This document shows positions 34,139 through 43,363 of a stretch of DNA of 64,000 nt, piece after piece. The notes under the pieces are model-generated. The model saw only the letters and a list, made by a program, of their open reading frames with translations. It ran no database searches and was not told the origin of the DNA. The stretch is from positions 1,991,501 to 2,055,500 of the forward strand of contig NZ_CP011492.1 in the NCBI RefSeq assembly GCF_001011035.1. Reading direction: 5' to 3'. The translations under genes and the position numbers were made by a program. Within the stretch, counting starts at the first letter, position 1; each line of letters opens with the position of its first letter. The stretch is from Streptomyces sp. CNQ-509. GTDB lineage: Bacteria > Actinomycetota > Actinomycetes > Streptomycetales > Streptomycetaceae.

Positions 34139-36570
34139 TGGCTCCCTTTCCCGATCAGGTCCCCGGGCAGCGGCGTCGCCGGCCCGCCCTTGTACGTCAC
34201 CCGCCACAGCGCGGACGCCGAGTCGGCGTTGAAGAAGCCGCGGCCGTAGTCGAGCACGTAGAGCGCGCCGTCGGGGCCGAACTTCCAGTCCATCAGGTTG
34301 CGGATGCCGCCGTTGCCGACCGGGATGATCTTGTCGAGCGACTCGGCGTGCACCGGCAGTCCGCCGTCACCGGCGTTGTCCGGGTCCATCACCACGGCGT
34401 GCCGCGGCTGGTCCCCGTCGTAGAAGTCGCCGACGAACCACTTGTCGTTCCAGTACTCCGGCCACTTCACGTCGCTGCCGGAGGAGGCGTCGTAGCGGTA
34501 GACGGGGCCCGTCATGGCCGCCTGGCCGCCGCCCTTGAGCCAGGGCAGGCGGTACTGCGCCTCGTCGACGTTGTAGCTGGGCACCCCGTCCGCGTTGCGC
34601 GGGTAGTCGGGGCCGCCGCCCTGGGGCGAGTACCAGATGTTGTTGTCGCGGACCGGCGGCAGGTCCGTGAGCCCGTCGTTGTTGGGCGAGGTGTTCTTGA
34701 TGTTGTCGCAGTCGTACCAGCCGAGCGGCTGCGACGGGTCGGGCAGGTTGCGGTCGCGGTACGGCTGCGAGTTGCCCATGCAGTACGGCCAGCCCTGGTT
34801 GCCCGCGCTGGTGATGACGGCGAACGTGTCGTACTTGGCCGGGCCCCAGGTGGTGCTGGGCGAACCGGCGTCCGGGCCGACCCAGCCGGCGTAGAGCCGG
34901 TCGTCCGCGTCGATCTCGATGCGGGACGGGTTGCGCACGCCCATCACGTAGATCTCGGGCCTGGCCTGGTCGCCGTCGCCCTCGTCGCCGGTGAAGAGGT
35001 TGCCCTCGGGGATGGTGTACGTGCCGTCGTCCTCGGGGTGGATCCGCAGGATCTTCCCGTTGAGGTTGTTGGTGTTGCCCGCGGTGCGGCGCGCGTCGGC
35101 GAAGGACACGCCGCCGAAGTTGGGCTCCGGGTTGTTGCCCGAGTAGCCGTCGCTGAACCGCGAGGAGTTGGTGTCACCGGTGGCGATGTACAGGTTGCCC
35201 TTGGAGTCCCACTCCATGTCGCCGCCCGCGTGGCAGCAACTGTGCACCTGGACGGGCCATGACAGCACGACCTTCTCGGAGGCGGTGTCGAGCTTCTGCG
35301 TCTCCTGGTCGATGGTGAAGCGGGAGACCCGCCGCTCGGCCATGTGCGCGGCACGGTCGACGCCGGAGTGCGGCGTGTAGTGCAGGTACACGTAGCCGTT
35401 CTCGGCGAAGTCCTGGTCGAGGGCGATGCCGAGGAGGCCCTCCTCGACCTTGATCAGCTCGTCGCCGCCGCCCTTGTTGCCGAAGACGTCGAGCGTGCCG
35501 ACCGCGGTCACCTTCTCGGTCTCCGGGTCCCACATGTGGATCGTGCCGGGGCCCTTGCCCATCTCCGGGCTGTTCCAGTCGACGTCGACGGGCGCGCCGG
35601 ACCAGCGGCCGCCGCGGCCGATGTAGTAGACCTTGCCGTCGTCGGCGATGTCGATGCCGTGCGGCTCGCCGATCTGGTCGAGCTGGTTCGCCTGGTTCGG
35701 CTGGGTCAGCCGGGTCGCCTCGTAGTTGGCGGTGATGCTCGCCTGGCAGTCCGCGCGCGCCTGGCGCGTGGTCCACAGCAGGGCGCCGCGCAGGTGCGAC
35801 CGGAAGTTCTCCTCGGCGAAGCCGGCGGCGGTGCCGCCCATGCCGGTGTAGAACGAGCGGCCGCCCTCGTAGTCGCGGCACCAGGAGATCGGGTGGTCCC
35901 AGCCGTTGGCCGTCGAGCCCGGCTGGTACGTGTTCTCCCGGACCCGGGCGACGGTGTGGACGCTGCCGGACGGGTTCTTCTCCCAGTTGGTCCACACGTC
36001 GCTGCGCTTCCACTCCAGCGGCAGCTCCTCGGTGGCCGGGTTCAGCCGGTCGCCGACCTCGACGACGGCCTCCTGCGCGCCGCCGGAGGTGCCGGCGGGG
36101 CGGCTGCCGATCAGGCCGGTGAACCAGTCGGACTCCGGTTCCGAGCGGGCCGCGTCATGGATGCCGAGGAAGCCGCCGCCCGCCTTGATGTAGCGCTGGA
36201 ACGACTGCTCCTGCATGGTGTTGAGGCGGTCGCTGCCCGGTGACAGGAAGACGACCGCGTTGTACTTGGCCAGGTTCTTGTCGGTGAATGCCGTGACCTC
36301 GTCGGTCGCGGTCACCGTAAACGTCTCGGGCCCCTGGGCACCGATCGCCTTGATGGCCTCGATGCCCGCCCGGGTCACGGCGTGTTGGTCGCCGTCGACC
36401 CGGTAGAACACGAGCACCGAAGCGTTCGCCTTGCCCGGCGGGCTGCCGGCCGCCAGCGGTCCTGCGTCCGACGGTCCTGCCACGGCCTGCGCTCCTGCCA
36501 GGAGCGTTGCCGCCATGGCCACCGCCGATGCGCCGGCCGCCCAGCGTAGGGCGTTTCCCCTGCGTCGCAT
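34135..36570 (-). CDS. Secreted ThuA - glucose/sorbosone dehydrogenase fusion
   Basis: The 811-residue protein has a signal peptide (about 1-32), a ThuA-like glutamine-amidotransferase fold (about 48-270; FLGIHDAARSEPESDW and FYTGMGGTAAGFAEE), and a PQQ-dependent sugar dehydrogenase-like beta-propeller (about 290-800; PHGIDIADDGKVYY, HSCCHAGGDMEWD, GVRNPSRIEID). The fusion is common in actinobacterial secretomes and is linked to oxidation or breakdown of keto-sugars. Its stop overlaps the DUF1080 gene's start (ATGA), so the two are co-translated. PQQ may be supplied from elsewhere, as no synthesis genes are in view. It is divergent from the small laccase gene. Confidence 0.88.
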   Translation of the reverse strand: MRRRGNALRWAAGASAVAMAATLLAGAQAVAGPSDAGPLAAGSPPGKANASVLVFYRVDGDQHAVTRAGIEAIKAIGAQGPETFTVTATDEVTAFTDKNLAKYNAVVFLSPGSDRLNTMQEQSFQRYIKAGGGFLGIHDAARSEPESDWFTGLIGSRPAGTSGGAQEAVVEVGDRLNPATEELPLEWKRSDVWTNWEKNPSGSVHTVARVRENTYQPGSTANGWDHPISWCRDYEGGRSFYTGMGGTAAGFAEENFRSHLRGALLWTTRQARADCQASITANYEATRLTQPNQANQLDQIGEPHGIDIADDGKVYYIGRGGRWSGAPVDVDWNSPEMGKGPGTIHMWDPETEKVTAVGTLDVFGNKGGGDELIKVEEGLLGIALDQDFAENGYVYLHYTPHSGVDRAAHMAERRVSRFTIDQETQKLDTASEKVVLSWPVQVHSCCHAGGDMEWDSKGNLYIATGDTNSSRFSDGYSGNNPEPNFGGVSFADARRTAGNTNNLNGKILRIHPEDDGTYTIPEGNLFTGDEGDGDQARPEIYVMGVRNPSRIEIDADDRLYAGWVGPDAGSPSTTWGPAKYDTFAVITSAGNQGWPYCMGNSQPYRDRNLPDPSQPLGWYDCDNIKNTSPNNDGLTDLPPVRDNNIWYSPQGGGPDYPRNADGVPSYNVDEAQYRLPWLKGGGQAAMTGPVYRYDASSGSDVKWPEYWNDKWFVGDFYDGDQPRHAVVMDPDNAGDGGLPVHAESLDKIIPVGNGGIRNLMDWKFGPDGALYVLDYGRGFFNADSASALWRVTYKGGPATPLPGDLIGKGSQ

Positions 36571-36768
36571 GGTCCTCCCACCTCGTCCCGGGATGCTGCG
36601 GGATAGCTGCGCCGCCGTAGGAAGTTAGACCCCTTTTCGCGAACTGCCAATGCCTACAGCCGGATTCGGTTCGAACTTTGTCCTGAGGATGGGCAAAGCT
36701 TCCACAAGCCCTTACCATGAGCGGCTGTCAGGGACGAGTCACAAACGCGCGAGAAGGCGGGGGCCACC

Positions 36769-37773
36769 ATGCCGCGCAACGTTTTTTCCAGAAGGTCCTT
36801 CACCAGCGGTGCGGCCGCGGCCGCACTGGCGACCCCGGTCGCCCTGTCCACCTCGGGAGCGACGGTCACGGCGTCCAACGACAAACCCCAACCCCAGCCT
36901 CTCGGCGAGATCAAGCGGATCACCATGTACGCCGAGGCCATGCCGGACGGCCAGCTCGGCTACGGCCTCGAACCGGGCAAGCCCTCCATCCCCGGCCCGC
37001 TGCTGGAGATGTACGAGGGCGACAGCATGATGATCAAGCTGGTCAACAACCTCGACGTCGAGGCCAGCCTGCACGTCCACGGCGTCGACTACGACATCGA
37101 CAACGACGGCACGCCGATGACGAACAGCGCGGTGCCGCCGGGCGGTTCGCGCACCTACGTCTGGCACTCGCACACCGCGGGCACCCGCCGCGACGGCACC
37201 ATCCAGCCGGGCAGCGCGGGCTACTGGCACTACCACGACCACGCGGTCGGCACCCCGCACGGCTCCGGCGGCGTCAGGCGCGGCCTGTACGGCGGCCTGA
37301 TCGTCCGCCGGAAGGGCGACAAGCTGCCCGACAAGCAGTTCGTGATCGTCTTCAACGACAACACGATCAACAACGTCACCGGGCACGGGCCCGACTTCGC
37401 CGCCACGCTCGGCGACCGCTGCGAGGTCATCATGATCACGCACGGCGAGTTCTACCACACGTTCCACATGCACGGTCACCGCTGGGCGGACAACCGCACG
37501 GGCATGCTGACCAGCGTGGACGACCCGACGCCGATCATCGACAACAAGATCTGCGGACCGGGCGACTCGTTCGGCTTCCAGTTCATCGCGGGCGAACTCG
37601 TCGGCTCGGGGCGGTGGATGTACCACTGCCACGTCCAGAGCCACGCGGACATGGGCATGGCGGGCCTGCTGGTGGTGACGAACCCCGACGGCACGGTCGC
37701 CGGGACGCACAACGCGGACGCGATGAAGGCCACCCGCGACGCACCGGCCCACGGCAGCCACGACACGAACTGA
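36769..37773 (+). CDS. Two-domain small laccase (multicopper oxidase)
   Basis: The 334-residue protein has a Tat-like signal (SRRSFTSG, residues 8-15) and two cupredoxin domains with copper-ligand motifs: [36 protein letters not shown] and [12 protein letters not shown]. Size and motifs match the streptomycete small laccase group (SLAC-like), which forms trimers and oxidises phenols at neutral to alkaline pH. It should be exported folded with copper. It is divergent from the ThuA/sorbosone dehydrogenase gene, sharing a 198-base control region, and is followed by a strong terminator. Confidence 0.95.
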   Translation: MPRNVFSRRSFTSGAAAAALATPVALSTSGATVTASNDKPQPQPLGEIKRITMYAEAMPDGQLGYGLEPGKPSIPGPLLEMYEGDSMMIKLVNNLDVEASLHVHGVDYDIDNDGTPMTNSAVPPGGSRTYVWHSHTAGTRRDGTIQPGSAGYWHYHDHAVGTPHGSGGVRRGLYGGLIVRRKGDKLPDKQFVIVFNDNTINNVTGHGPDFAATLGDRCEVIMITHGEFYHTFHMHGHRWADNRTGMLTSVDDPTPIIDNKICGPGDSFGFQFIAGELVGSGRWMYHCHVQSHADMGMAGLLVVTNPDGTVAGTHNADAMKATRDAPAHGSHDTN

Positions 37774-37802
37774 GCCACGGCACACACCGAGCCGCGAGAC
37801 CG

Positions 37803-37833
37803 GCCGGCGGCCCCGCTGGGTGGGGCCGCCGGC
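37803..37833 (+). terminator. Terminator of the laccase gene
   Basis: A perfect 12-bp stem (GCCGGCGGCCCC with 37822-37833) and 7-base loop, followed by TTTC, begin 30 bases after the stop codon. Confidence 0.8.
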
Positions 37834-37888
37834 TTTCGCATGCCCGGACCCCCCGTGGCGGACGCCCGCGCACACTCCTGCTATCGTC

Positions 37889-39211
37889 ATGAAAATGATT
37901 GTCATTACGAAGACAAGGAAGACGCTCGCCGCGGGCGTGGCGGCGATAGCCCTCGTGCTGGCCGGCGGGTGTGCGGAGAACGACGACGATCCGGGCGGCG
38001 GAAAGCCCGGCGCCGGCCGCGCGTCGGACGCGGCCGGCGGCGAGCAGGCCGGCGCCGACCGCTCCGGCTGGCCCGCGGAGAAGACCGCCCACGGCGCCCC
38101 GGAGCTGCGCGCCGTCGTCACCGAACAGGGCTCGGGCGCCGTCCGGGTCATCGGCCTCGCCGACGGCGGCACGGTGCGTACGCTGCGCGTCGAGGGCCAG
38201 TCCAGGCCCGTGCGGACCGAGGACGACACCCACGTCCTGCTGCCCCAGGGCGAGCAGGGCGTCACCCACCTCCTGGACGCCGGCATCCGCTGGGAGGACC
38301 ACGGCGGCCACCAGGACGCGCACCACGAACGCCCCCGGCTCCTGGGCAGCCTGAAGGGCGAGTACCCCTCGCACGCCGTGCCGCACGGCGAGCACGTCAC
38401 CGTCTTCGACGACGGCACCGGTACGGCCCGGGTGCTGCACGTCGGCGCCGAGGACGCGAGCACGGAACCGGAGCGCGAGCTGAAGGCGGAAGGCCCGCAC
38501 CACGGCGTCGCCGTGACCCTGGAGAACGGCGAGATGGCCGTCACCATCCCCGGCGAGACGGAGGAGGACCTGCCCGTCGGCGTACGGGTCCACGACGCGC
38601 ACAACCGCGCACTCGCCGCCTTCCGCGACTGCCCCGAGCTGCACGGCGAACACGCCGTCGGCGACGATCTGCTGCTCTTCGGCTGCCTGGACGGTGTGCT
38701 GGTGCTGGAGCGCGGCGACGGCGGCAAGTGGAAGGCCGACAAGATCCCCAACCCGGCCGGCAGCGGCGAGGAGGAGCGTGTCAGCTCCTTCGCCGGGCAC
38801 AGCGGCGACGCCGTCCTCGGCACCTTCGGCGACGAGGCGATGGCCGCGCTGGACCTCGGCGAGCGCACCATGCGCCGCGTCGAACTTCCCGCCGCGCGCG
38901 CCGCGTTCACCTGGGACCCGTACTGGGACCGGGGCCTCGCGCTCACCGCGGACGGAGAGCTGCACGGCGTCGACCCGAAGGGCGCGAAGGTCGTCGCCTC
39001 CTCGAAGGTGACCGAGCCGTTCGAGGTCTCGGAGGACTGGACCAAGAACCAGGCGGCGCTGGCGCCGGGCGAGGAGGCGGTGTACGTCACCGATCCGTTC
39101 ACCGGCTCGCTGATCGAGGCGGAGGTGGCCAGTGAGGGGTTCGAGGTGACGCGGACGATGGAGCTGGGCTTCACGCCCTACTCGCTCACGGTGCTGGGCA
39201 TGGCGGGCTGA
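37889..39211 (+). CDS. aztD: AztD-like zinc metallochaperone lipoprotein
   Basis: The 440-residue protein has a lipoprotein signal (KTRKTL, then LAGGC with Cys 28 from this start), and a beta-propeller-like body with a His-rich loop (DHGGHQDAHHERP near 135). This matches AztD, which binds zinc and passes it to a zinc ABC importer's binding protein. No importer genes are adjacent. The start codon overlaps a Zur-type palindrome, and ATG at 37889 and 37895 are both in frame. No ribosome site is present, and a -10-like TATCGT lies just upstream, so a leaderless message starting near 37895 is plausible. It should be induced by zinc shortage. Confidence 0.82.
   Translation: MKMIVITKTRKTLAAGVAAIALVLAGGCAENDDDPGGGKPGAGRASDAAGGEQAGADRSGWPAEKTAHGAPELRAVVTEQGSGAVRVIGLADGGTVRTLRVEGQSRPVRTEDDTHVLLPQGEQGVTHLLDAGIRWEDHGGHQDAHHERPRLLGSLKGEYPSHAVPHGEHVTVFDDGTGTARVLHVGAEDASTEPERELKAEGPHHGVAVTLENGEMAVTIPGETEEDLPVGVRVHDAHNRALAAFRDCPELHGEHAVGDDLLLFGCLDGVLVLERGDGGKWKADKIPNPAGSGEEERVSSFAGHSGDAVLGTFGDEAMAALDLGERTMRRVELPAARAAFTWDPYWDRGLALTADGELHGVDPKGAKVVASSKVTEPFEVSEDWTKNQAALAPGEEAVYVTDPFTGSLIEAEVASEGFEVTRTMELGFTPYSLTVLGMAG
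37890..37904. promoter_or_regulatory. Zur box overlapping the aztD start codon
   Basis: TGAAAATGATTGTCA closely fits the actinobacterial Zur operator (TGaaAatgatTttCA): a near-palindrome with one pair out. With TATCGT at 37882-37887 as a -10 element, the transcription start would fall inside the box, so zinc-loaded Zur would block initiation. Confidence 0.75.
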
Positions 39212-39526
39212 GAAAGGGGCACCCGGACCGCGGTGGCGGGGCATCAGCGGACGGCGCGGTGTCCCGTCGCCGTGTCACCTGCCGCGCCGCCGTCCCTCCC
39301 CGCGGCGGCGCGGTGTCCCCCTCGCCGCGTCCGGTCACGGTGCCGAGTCCGCCCTGTCCCGGCACCGTGTCCCTACTTCGTGTTCCGTCGCCGTGTTCCG
39401 CTGTTCGCCGCGGGATTGCCTCGCCGCCACGTACGGGCAGGATGGCCTCGCCATCATCGGGCGCCGGCCGGCGAGCGCCGCGGGGAGCACCCCGCCGTCC
39501 CGGCCGGCCCGCGAGGGAGAGGATCG
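39212..39526. other. Low-complexity intergenic stretch
   Basis: These 315 bases hold no gene. The middle part repeats degenerate GTGTCCC/GTGTTCC and CGTCGCCGTGT words (for example near 39258, 39310, 39363, 39390), suggesting an eroded tandem array. A GAGGGAGAGG ribosome site lies at its right end. Confidence 0.5.
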
Positions 39527-40504
39527 ATGCACATGAGGTACGTCAGGACGCTCGGCGTCACCGCCCTGGCCGCGGCTCTGCTCGGCACCGTCGCCGCCTC
39601 CGCCGCCCCCGCCGCGCGCCCCGGCGGCGGCCACGGGACCGAGCGCGACGCCCCCGTCGTCGAGGCCGTCGCGAAGCTGGACCGCAACAGCAAGTGGGAG
39701 CTGGTCGAGAAGCTGCCGCTGGACTTCGAGACGTACCACCCGCAGGGCATGACCCGCGTCGGCGACCGGCTGTTCCTCTCCAGCGTCGAGGTCATCGAAC
39801 CGCCGGTGCGCTACCCGGAGCCCGTCGACGGCTACGACCGCAGCCCCGGCCGCGGCGTCGGCCACCTCTTCGTCCTCGACCTCAAGGGCCGGCTCCTGGA
39901 GGACCTCACGCTGGGCGAGGGCGACATGTACCACCCCGGCGGCATCGACACCGACGGCCGCTCGGTCTGGGTCCCGGTCGCCGAGTACCGGCCCGACAGC
40001 GCCGCCGTCGTCTACCGCGTCGACGTCCGCACGCTGAAGGTGACCGAGGAGTTCCGGGTCGACGACCACATCGGCGGCGTGGTGCCCGAGCCGCGCACCG
40101 GCAAGGTGCACGGCGTCTCGTGGGGCTCGCGGACCTTCTACACCTGGGACCGGCACGGCCGCCAGATGCAGCGGCGTCCGAACCAGAGCCACTTCGTCGA
40201 CTACCAGGACTGCGCGTACGCCGACTCGCGCAAGATGCTCTGCACCGGCATCACCGGCTTCAAGAACGCCTCCGGCGCCGACTTCGAGCTGGGCGGCATC
40301 GCGGCGATCGACCTGCGCACGTTCGGCATCGAGCACGAGGTGCCGGTGCAGCTCTGGTCGACCGGCGGCCACGTCGCGACCCGCAACCCCGTGCATCTGG
40401 AGGCGCTGCGCGGCGAAGGACTGCGCATGTGGGCGGCGCCCGACGACGGCGCCTCCCCCGCGGGCACGGAGCTGCTGGTCTACGAGACCAGGCCCGCGAG
40501 CTGA
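39527..40504 (+). CDS. Secreted DUF6454-like protein
   Basis: The 325-residue protein begins MHMRYVRTLG, has a signal peptide (to about 30, ending ASAAPAAR), and a body with repeated strand patterns like a propeller: TYHPQGMTRVGDRLFLSSVE, MYHPGGIDTDGRSVWVPVAEY, HIGGVVPEPRTGKVHGVSWG. It fits actinobacterial proteins listed as DUF6454; no activity is known. The start is chosen for its GAGGGAGAGG site and the clean signal peptide. It stands alone. Confidence 0.7.
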   Translation: MHMRYVRTLGVTALAAALLGTVAASAAPAARPGGGHGTERDAPVVEAVAKLDRNSKWELVEKLPLDFETYHPQGMTRVGDRLFLSSVEVIEPPVRYPEPVDGYDRSPGRGVGHLFVLDLKGRLLEDLTLGEGDMYHPGGIDTDGRSVWVPVAEYRPDSAAVVYRVDVRTLKVTEEFRVDDHIGGVVPEPRTGKVHGVSWGSRTFYTWDRHGRQMQRRPNQSHFVDYQDCAYADSRKMLCTGITGFKNASGADFELGGIAAIDLRTFGIEHEVPVQLWSTGGHVATRNPVHLEALRGEGLRMWAAPDDGASPAGTELLVYETRPAS

Positions 40505-40741
40505 CTCCGGAATGCCGGGCACCGTGCCCCATCCCGTAAGATCCCGGACGACCGAGGGGGGCCTGCGCGGCCGGGGAGGCGCGCCGGCGGACGACGGAAC
40601 GGTGGGGCGCGGTGCACGGTGACGGTGCGATACGCGACGGCATGGCCGTACGCGGAAGCAGAACGGGACGCGGGGGCGGGCCCATGCACATACGGACGAC
40701 TCACCCCGGGCAGGCGGGCCGCGCCGCGGGGGTGACCCCCG

Positions 40742-41035
40742 GTGCGTAGCCGCCCGGCGTTCCTGCGGCCGGTACGCCGCACCCGCGCCGGCGACGTCGC
40801 CGGCTACACGGCCGCCGTGATCGCCCTCGTCGCGGGCGGCGCGATCTTCACCCGCTCCATCCTCACCTGGACCCGCGGCCCGGTGGTCGCGATCGCGGCG
40901 ATCCTCCTCACCGGCTGGGCCGTCGACAAGGTACGCGCCCGGCGGCACCCCGGGGACGACGAGCCGGATGACGGCCGGGACGGCGACGGGGGCGGCGGCG
41001 ACAGGGGCGACGGCGGCGAGGGGGAAGACCGGTGA
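40742..41035 (+). CDS. Small membrane protein upstream of the DUF457-like gene
   Basis: This 97-residue protein has two hydrophobic segments (about 18-35 and 44-60) and an acidic, Gly/Asp-rich C-terminus. No family is recognised. It starts at GTG and its stop overlaps the next gene's start (GTGA at 41032), so the two are probably made together and may interact in the membrane. Confidence 0.6.
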   Translation: MRSRPAFLRPVRRTRAGDVAGYTAAVIALVAGGAIFTRSILTWTRGPVVAIAAILLTGWAVDKVRARRHPGDDEPDDGRDGDGGGGDRGDGGEGEDR

Positions 41036-42045
41036 GCTGGGCGGCGCATGAGCTGGAGAGCTACATCCTCCACAAGCACACCAAGGTCAAGGTCTCGTAC
41101 CTGGCGGTCCTCCTCGGCTGCTTCCTGCCCGACATGGGCACCAAGGGCACCGTCTACGGCTTCGAGATAGGCAGCTTCTCCTTCAAGCCGGAGAACGCCT
41201 GGGACTACCACCGCGGCTGGCCGGGCGTCGGCTTCACCCACACGCTGGTGTGGGGCGTGGTGCTCGCGCTGGCCGTGCTGCTGATCTTCAAGAGCCGGGA
41301 GTGGGCGCTCGGCCTGCTGATCGGCCAGTGGGCGCACGTGCTGACCGACTGCTTCGACAGCGTCGGCGTAATGCTCTTCTTCCCCTTCACCGACCAGCAC
41401 TACTCGACGGGCATGTGGGCGTACGCGGCGCAGGAGGGCCGCTACGGGGACGCCGCCGCGTACTACGGCAGTCTGGGCCTGGCCTGGGATCTCTTCTGGC
41501 TGGCGATGCTCGCGTACAACTACCGCTCGCTCACCGCCAAGTACTTCAGGCAGCACGTCTATCCCGCGGACCCCGCATGGGGCTGGCTGCGCCACCGCGT
41601 CGGCCTCTCCGACCGCTTCCTGCTGGCGCTCTACCACGCCTACTTCCTCTACGGCGCGTGCCGGATATTCGCCTGGACCATCTGGGCGCAGGCGTCCGAG
41701 GACGCCCCGATGGACTGGAAGTGGGGCGGCCCGTACTGGGTCGACAAGGCGACGGTGGAGCATCCGCCGGTGACGGAGTTCCTTTCGAACACGCTGGTGG
41801 GACTGACGGGGCTGGTGGCGTTCTGCTGGGTGGTGTGGCTCGCGGTGGGGCGGCGGCTGTGGCTGCATACGCCGCCGTACGCGGAGGTGGAGTTCGTCCG
41901 CACCTCGGTGCCGCGGCCGCGCTACTCGGAGGAGAACGACCGGGACGACGGGGACGGGGAACGCCCGGACGACGGGGACGACGGGGCTTCCGCGGACGCG
42001 GACGCCGACGCGGAGCCGGTGCGGCAGAGCCCCGACCGCACGTAG
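41032..42045 (+). CDS. Membrane-bound metal-dependent hydrolase-like protein (DUF457/YdjM-like)
   Basis: The 337-residue protein has an N-terminal HELESYILHKHTK segment, several membrane spans and the family's motif pair: FLPDMGTKG near residue 32 and YHRGWPGVGFTHTL near 62. GQWAHVLTDCFDS follows near 99. His and Asp residues in these motifs are thought to bind metal in the YdjM/YbcI group. The tail after the last span is acidic (runs of Asp and Ala). Its function in actinobacteria is unknown. A decayed gene on the opposite strand overlaps its last few codons. Confidence 0.7.
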   Translation: MSWAAHELESYILHKHTKVKVSYLAVLLGCFLPDMGTKGTVYGFEIGSFSFKPENAWDYHRGWPGVGFTHTLVWGVVLALAVLLIFKSREWALGLLIGQWAHVLTDCFDSVGVMLFFPFTDQHYSTGMWAYAAQEGRYGDAAAYYGSLGLAWDLFWLAMLAYNYRSLTAKYFRQHVYPADPAWGWLRHRVGLSDRFLLALYHAYFLYGACRIFAWTIWAQASEDAPMDWKWGGPYWVDKATVEHPPVTEFLSNTLVGLTGLVAFCWVVWLAVGRRLWLHTPPYAEVEFVRTSVPRPRYSEENDRDDGDGERPDDGDDGASADADADAEPVRQSPDRT

Positions 42046-42509
42046 CGGGAGACGCGGGCGCCGCGGACGCTCCGGGTTCCGCACTCCCTGAAGTGCTCGC
42101 GCAGCACGGCGCGTTCGGCCGCCTCGCCGGGCTCGGCGTCGAACGGCTGCCCGGGCGGGTCGCGCAGCACGACGATCCGGCCGTGCACGGCGTCGAAGTG
42201 CGGCAGGGTCTGCCACAGCGCGGTCAGGCCGCGGTGGGCCATCTCGTACGTGACGGCCTCGTCCCGCCACATCGTGCCCTGCCGGCCGAGGCCCCAGAGC
42301 CCCAGGACGAGCGCGGCGGGCGCGAGGACGAGGGGCACGGCGGCCACGCCGCGGCCCGGACCCCGGACGGCTTCGGCGAGGGCGGTGGCGGCCGGGCGGT
42401 GGCCCGGGGGCTCCGCGTCGGGGGCGGGGGCGAGGCTGCGGCGCTGGACGGCGGCGACGGCGGGCTCCGGCGGGAAGAGGGCCAGGACTCCCCGGAGTCC
42501 GGCGGCCAC
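42036..42509 (-). pseudogene. Internally deleted GT39-family mannosyltransferase-like gene
   Basis: The frame carries the start of a glycosyltransferase family 39/PMT-type membrane enzyme: a first membrane span (about 42285-42347), then MWRDEAVTYEMAHR and LPHFDAVHG. That Asp-Glu pair after the first span is the catalytic hallmark. Right after DAVHG (about 42179) the sequence jumps to what looks like the protein's extreme C-terminus (VLRDPPGQPF, then LREHFRECGTRSVRGARVSRYVR). The 350 or more residues holding the other membrane spans are gone without loss of frame. The original stop is also lost, and the frame runs on into the neighbouring gene. I infer an in-frame deletion. Start and exact limits are approximate. 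Confidence 0.65.
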
Positions 42510-42801
42510 CCGTTTACCGGGCAGCCCCCACTCGACGGGCCTATCGATTCGGTCGGCGTGAAAGGGGGGCCGGGAACGCGAGGGGTCGCCGGAAGCCGGC
42601 GCCGGATCCGGCCGCAGGACCGGTGCAGCGGTTCGCGTACACGCGGCGCATGCTGCGGCACGAGCCGGGCGCGCCGACGCACCGCAACCCGTCCGGGCGC
42701 GCCGGTTACTCCGCCGAGGGCGACGGGGAGCTGCGGGGGGGGCCACCCCGCACACACCGCCGCACCTGCGGAGGGTGGGCCCCGGACCGACTCGTCCCGG
42801 G

Positions 42802-43284
42802 TCAGGTGAGGGTGAGCAGGAGTGCTTCGAGGTTGTCGAAGGACGTGGTCCACGTCGCGCGGGCTGTGGGGCGGCGCTCGGGTGGGTAGGTACGGGTGAA
42901 CGTCAGGCGGGTGCCGGGCAGGGCCGGGGCCAGGTGGATGCGGGTGCTGACCGGGGCGGGGGTGCCGTACTCCGGCATGGGGGCGGAGGTGAGGACGAGG
43001 AGGTGGGGGGCGGCGAGTTCGGTGATGTGGTTGCGGAGCCAGTGGCGGCCGCGGTCGGTCGTGTCGCCCTCGGTGTCGTCGGCCGCGTCGACCATGCAGT
43101 AGTCGAAGTGGCCGCCGACGTACGGCTCGACGGTGACGGTGTCGCGCGGAACGGTGTAGCCCCGCGGACCGATCCACCGCGCCAGCAGGTCCGCCTCCGT
43201 CCACGCCCGGTGGACCAGCGGCGGCGGCGCGGGCAGGTCCCGGACGACGAGCGGCACGGTGGTGTCGGCGGGCGATGCGGTCAC
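42802..43284 (-). CDS. SRPBCC-domain (AHSA1-like) protein
   Basis: The 160-residue protein has the START/SRPBCC fold pattern: LPAPPPLVHRAWTEADLLARWIGP at the N-terminus, then VEPYVGGHFDYCM, and a C-terminal long helix (FDNLEALLLTL). Actinobacterial members of the AHSA1 group bind hydrophobic ligands or act in stress responses; no specific role is evident. It starts at GTG with GGAGGCACC ahead. Confidence 0.8.
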   Translation of the reverse strand: MTASPADTTVPLVVRDLPAPPPLVHRAWTEADLLARWIGPRGYTVPRDTVTVEPYVGGHFDYCMVDAADDTEGDTTDRGRHWLRNHITELAAPHLLVLTSAPMPEYGTPAPVSTRIHLAPALPGTRLTFTRTYPPERRPTARATWTTSFDNLEALLLTLT

Positions 43285-43363
43285 GGTGCCTCCGCTGGGT
43301 GGCCGGCGTACTTCCTCGCCTTATACAACCCGCACGGCACGCCGAGGCTTCCCGGGGGACGGG

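Noticed and set aside
36739..39174. A long minus-strand frame antisense to the laccase and aztD genes.
   Set aside because: Same shadow effect; the plus-strand genes have clear motifs, signals and a terminator between them.
40612..40749. A 45-codon frame (GTG start) ending just inside the small membrane-protein gene, possibly a leader peptide.
   Set aside because: Composition is low-complexity Gly/Arg, there is no good ribosome site, and no regulatory structure goes with it.
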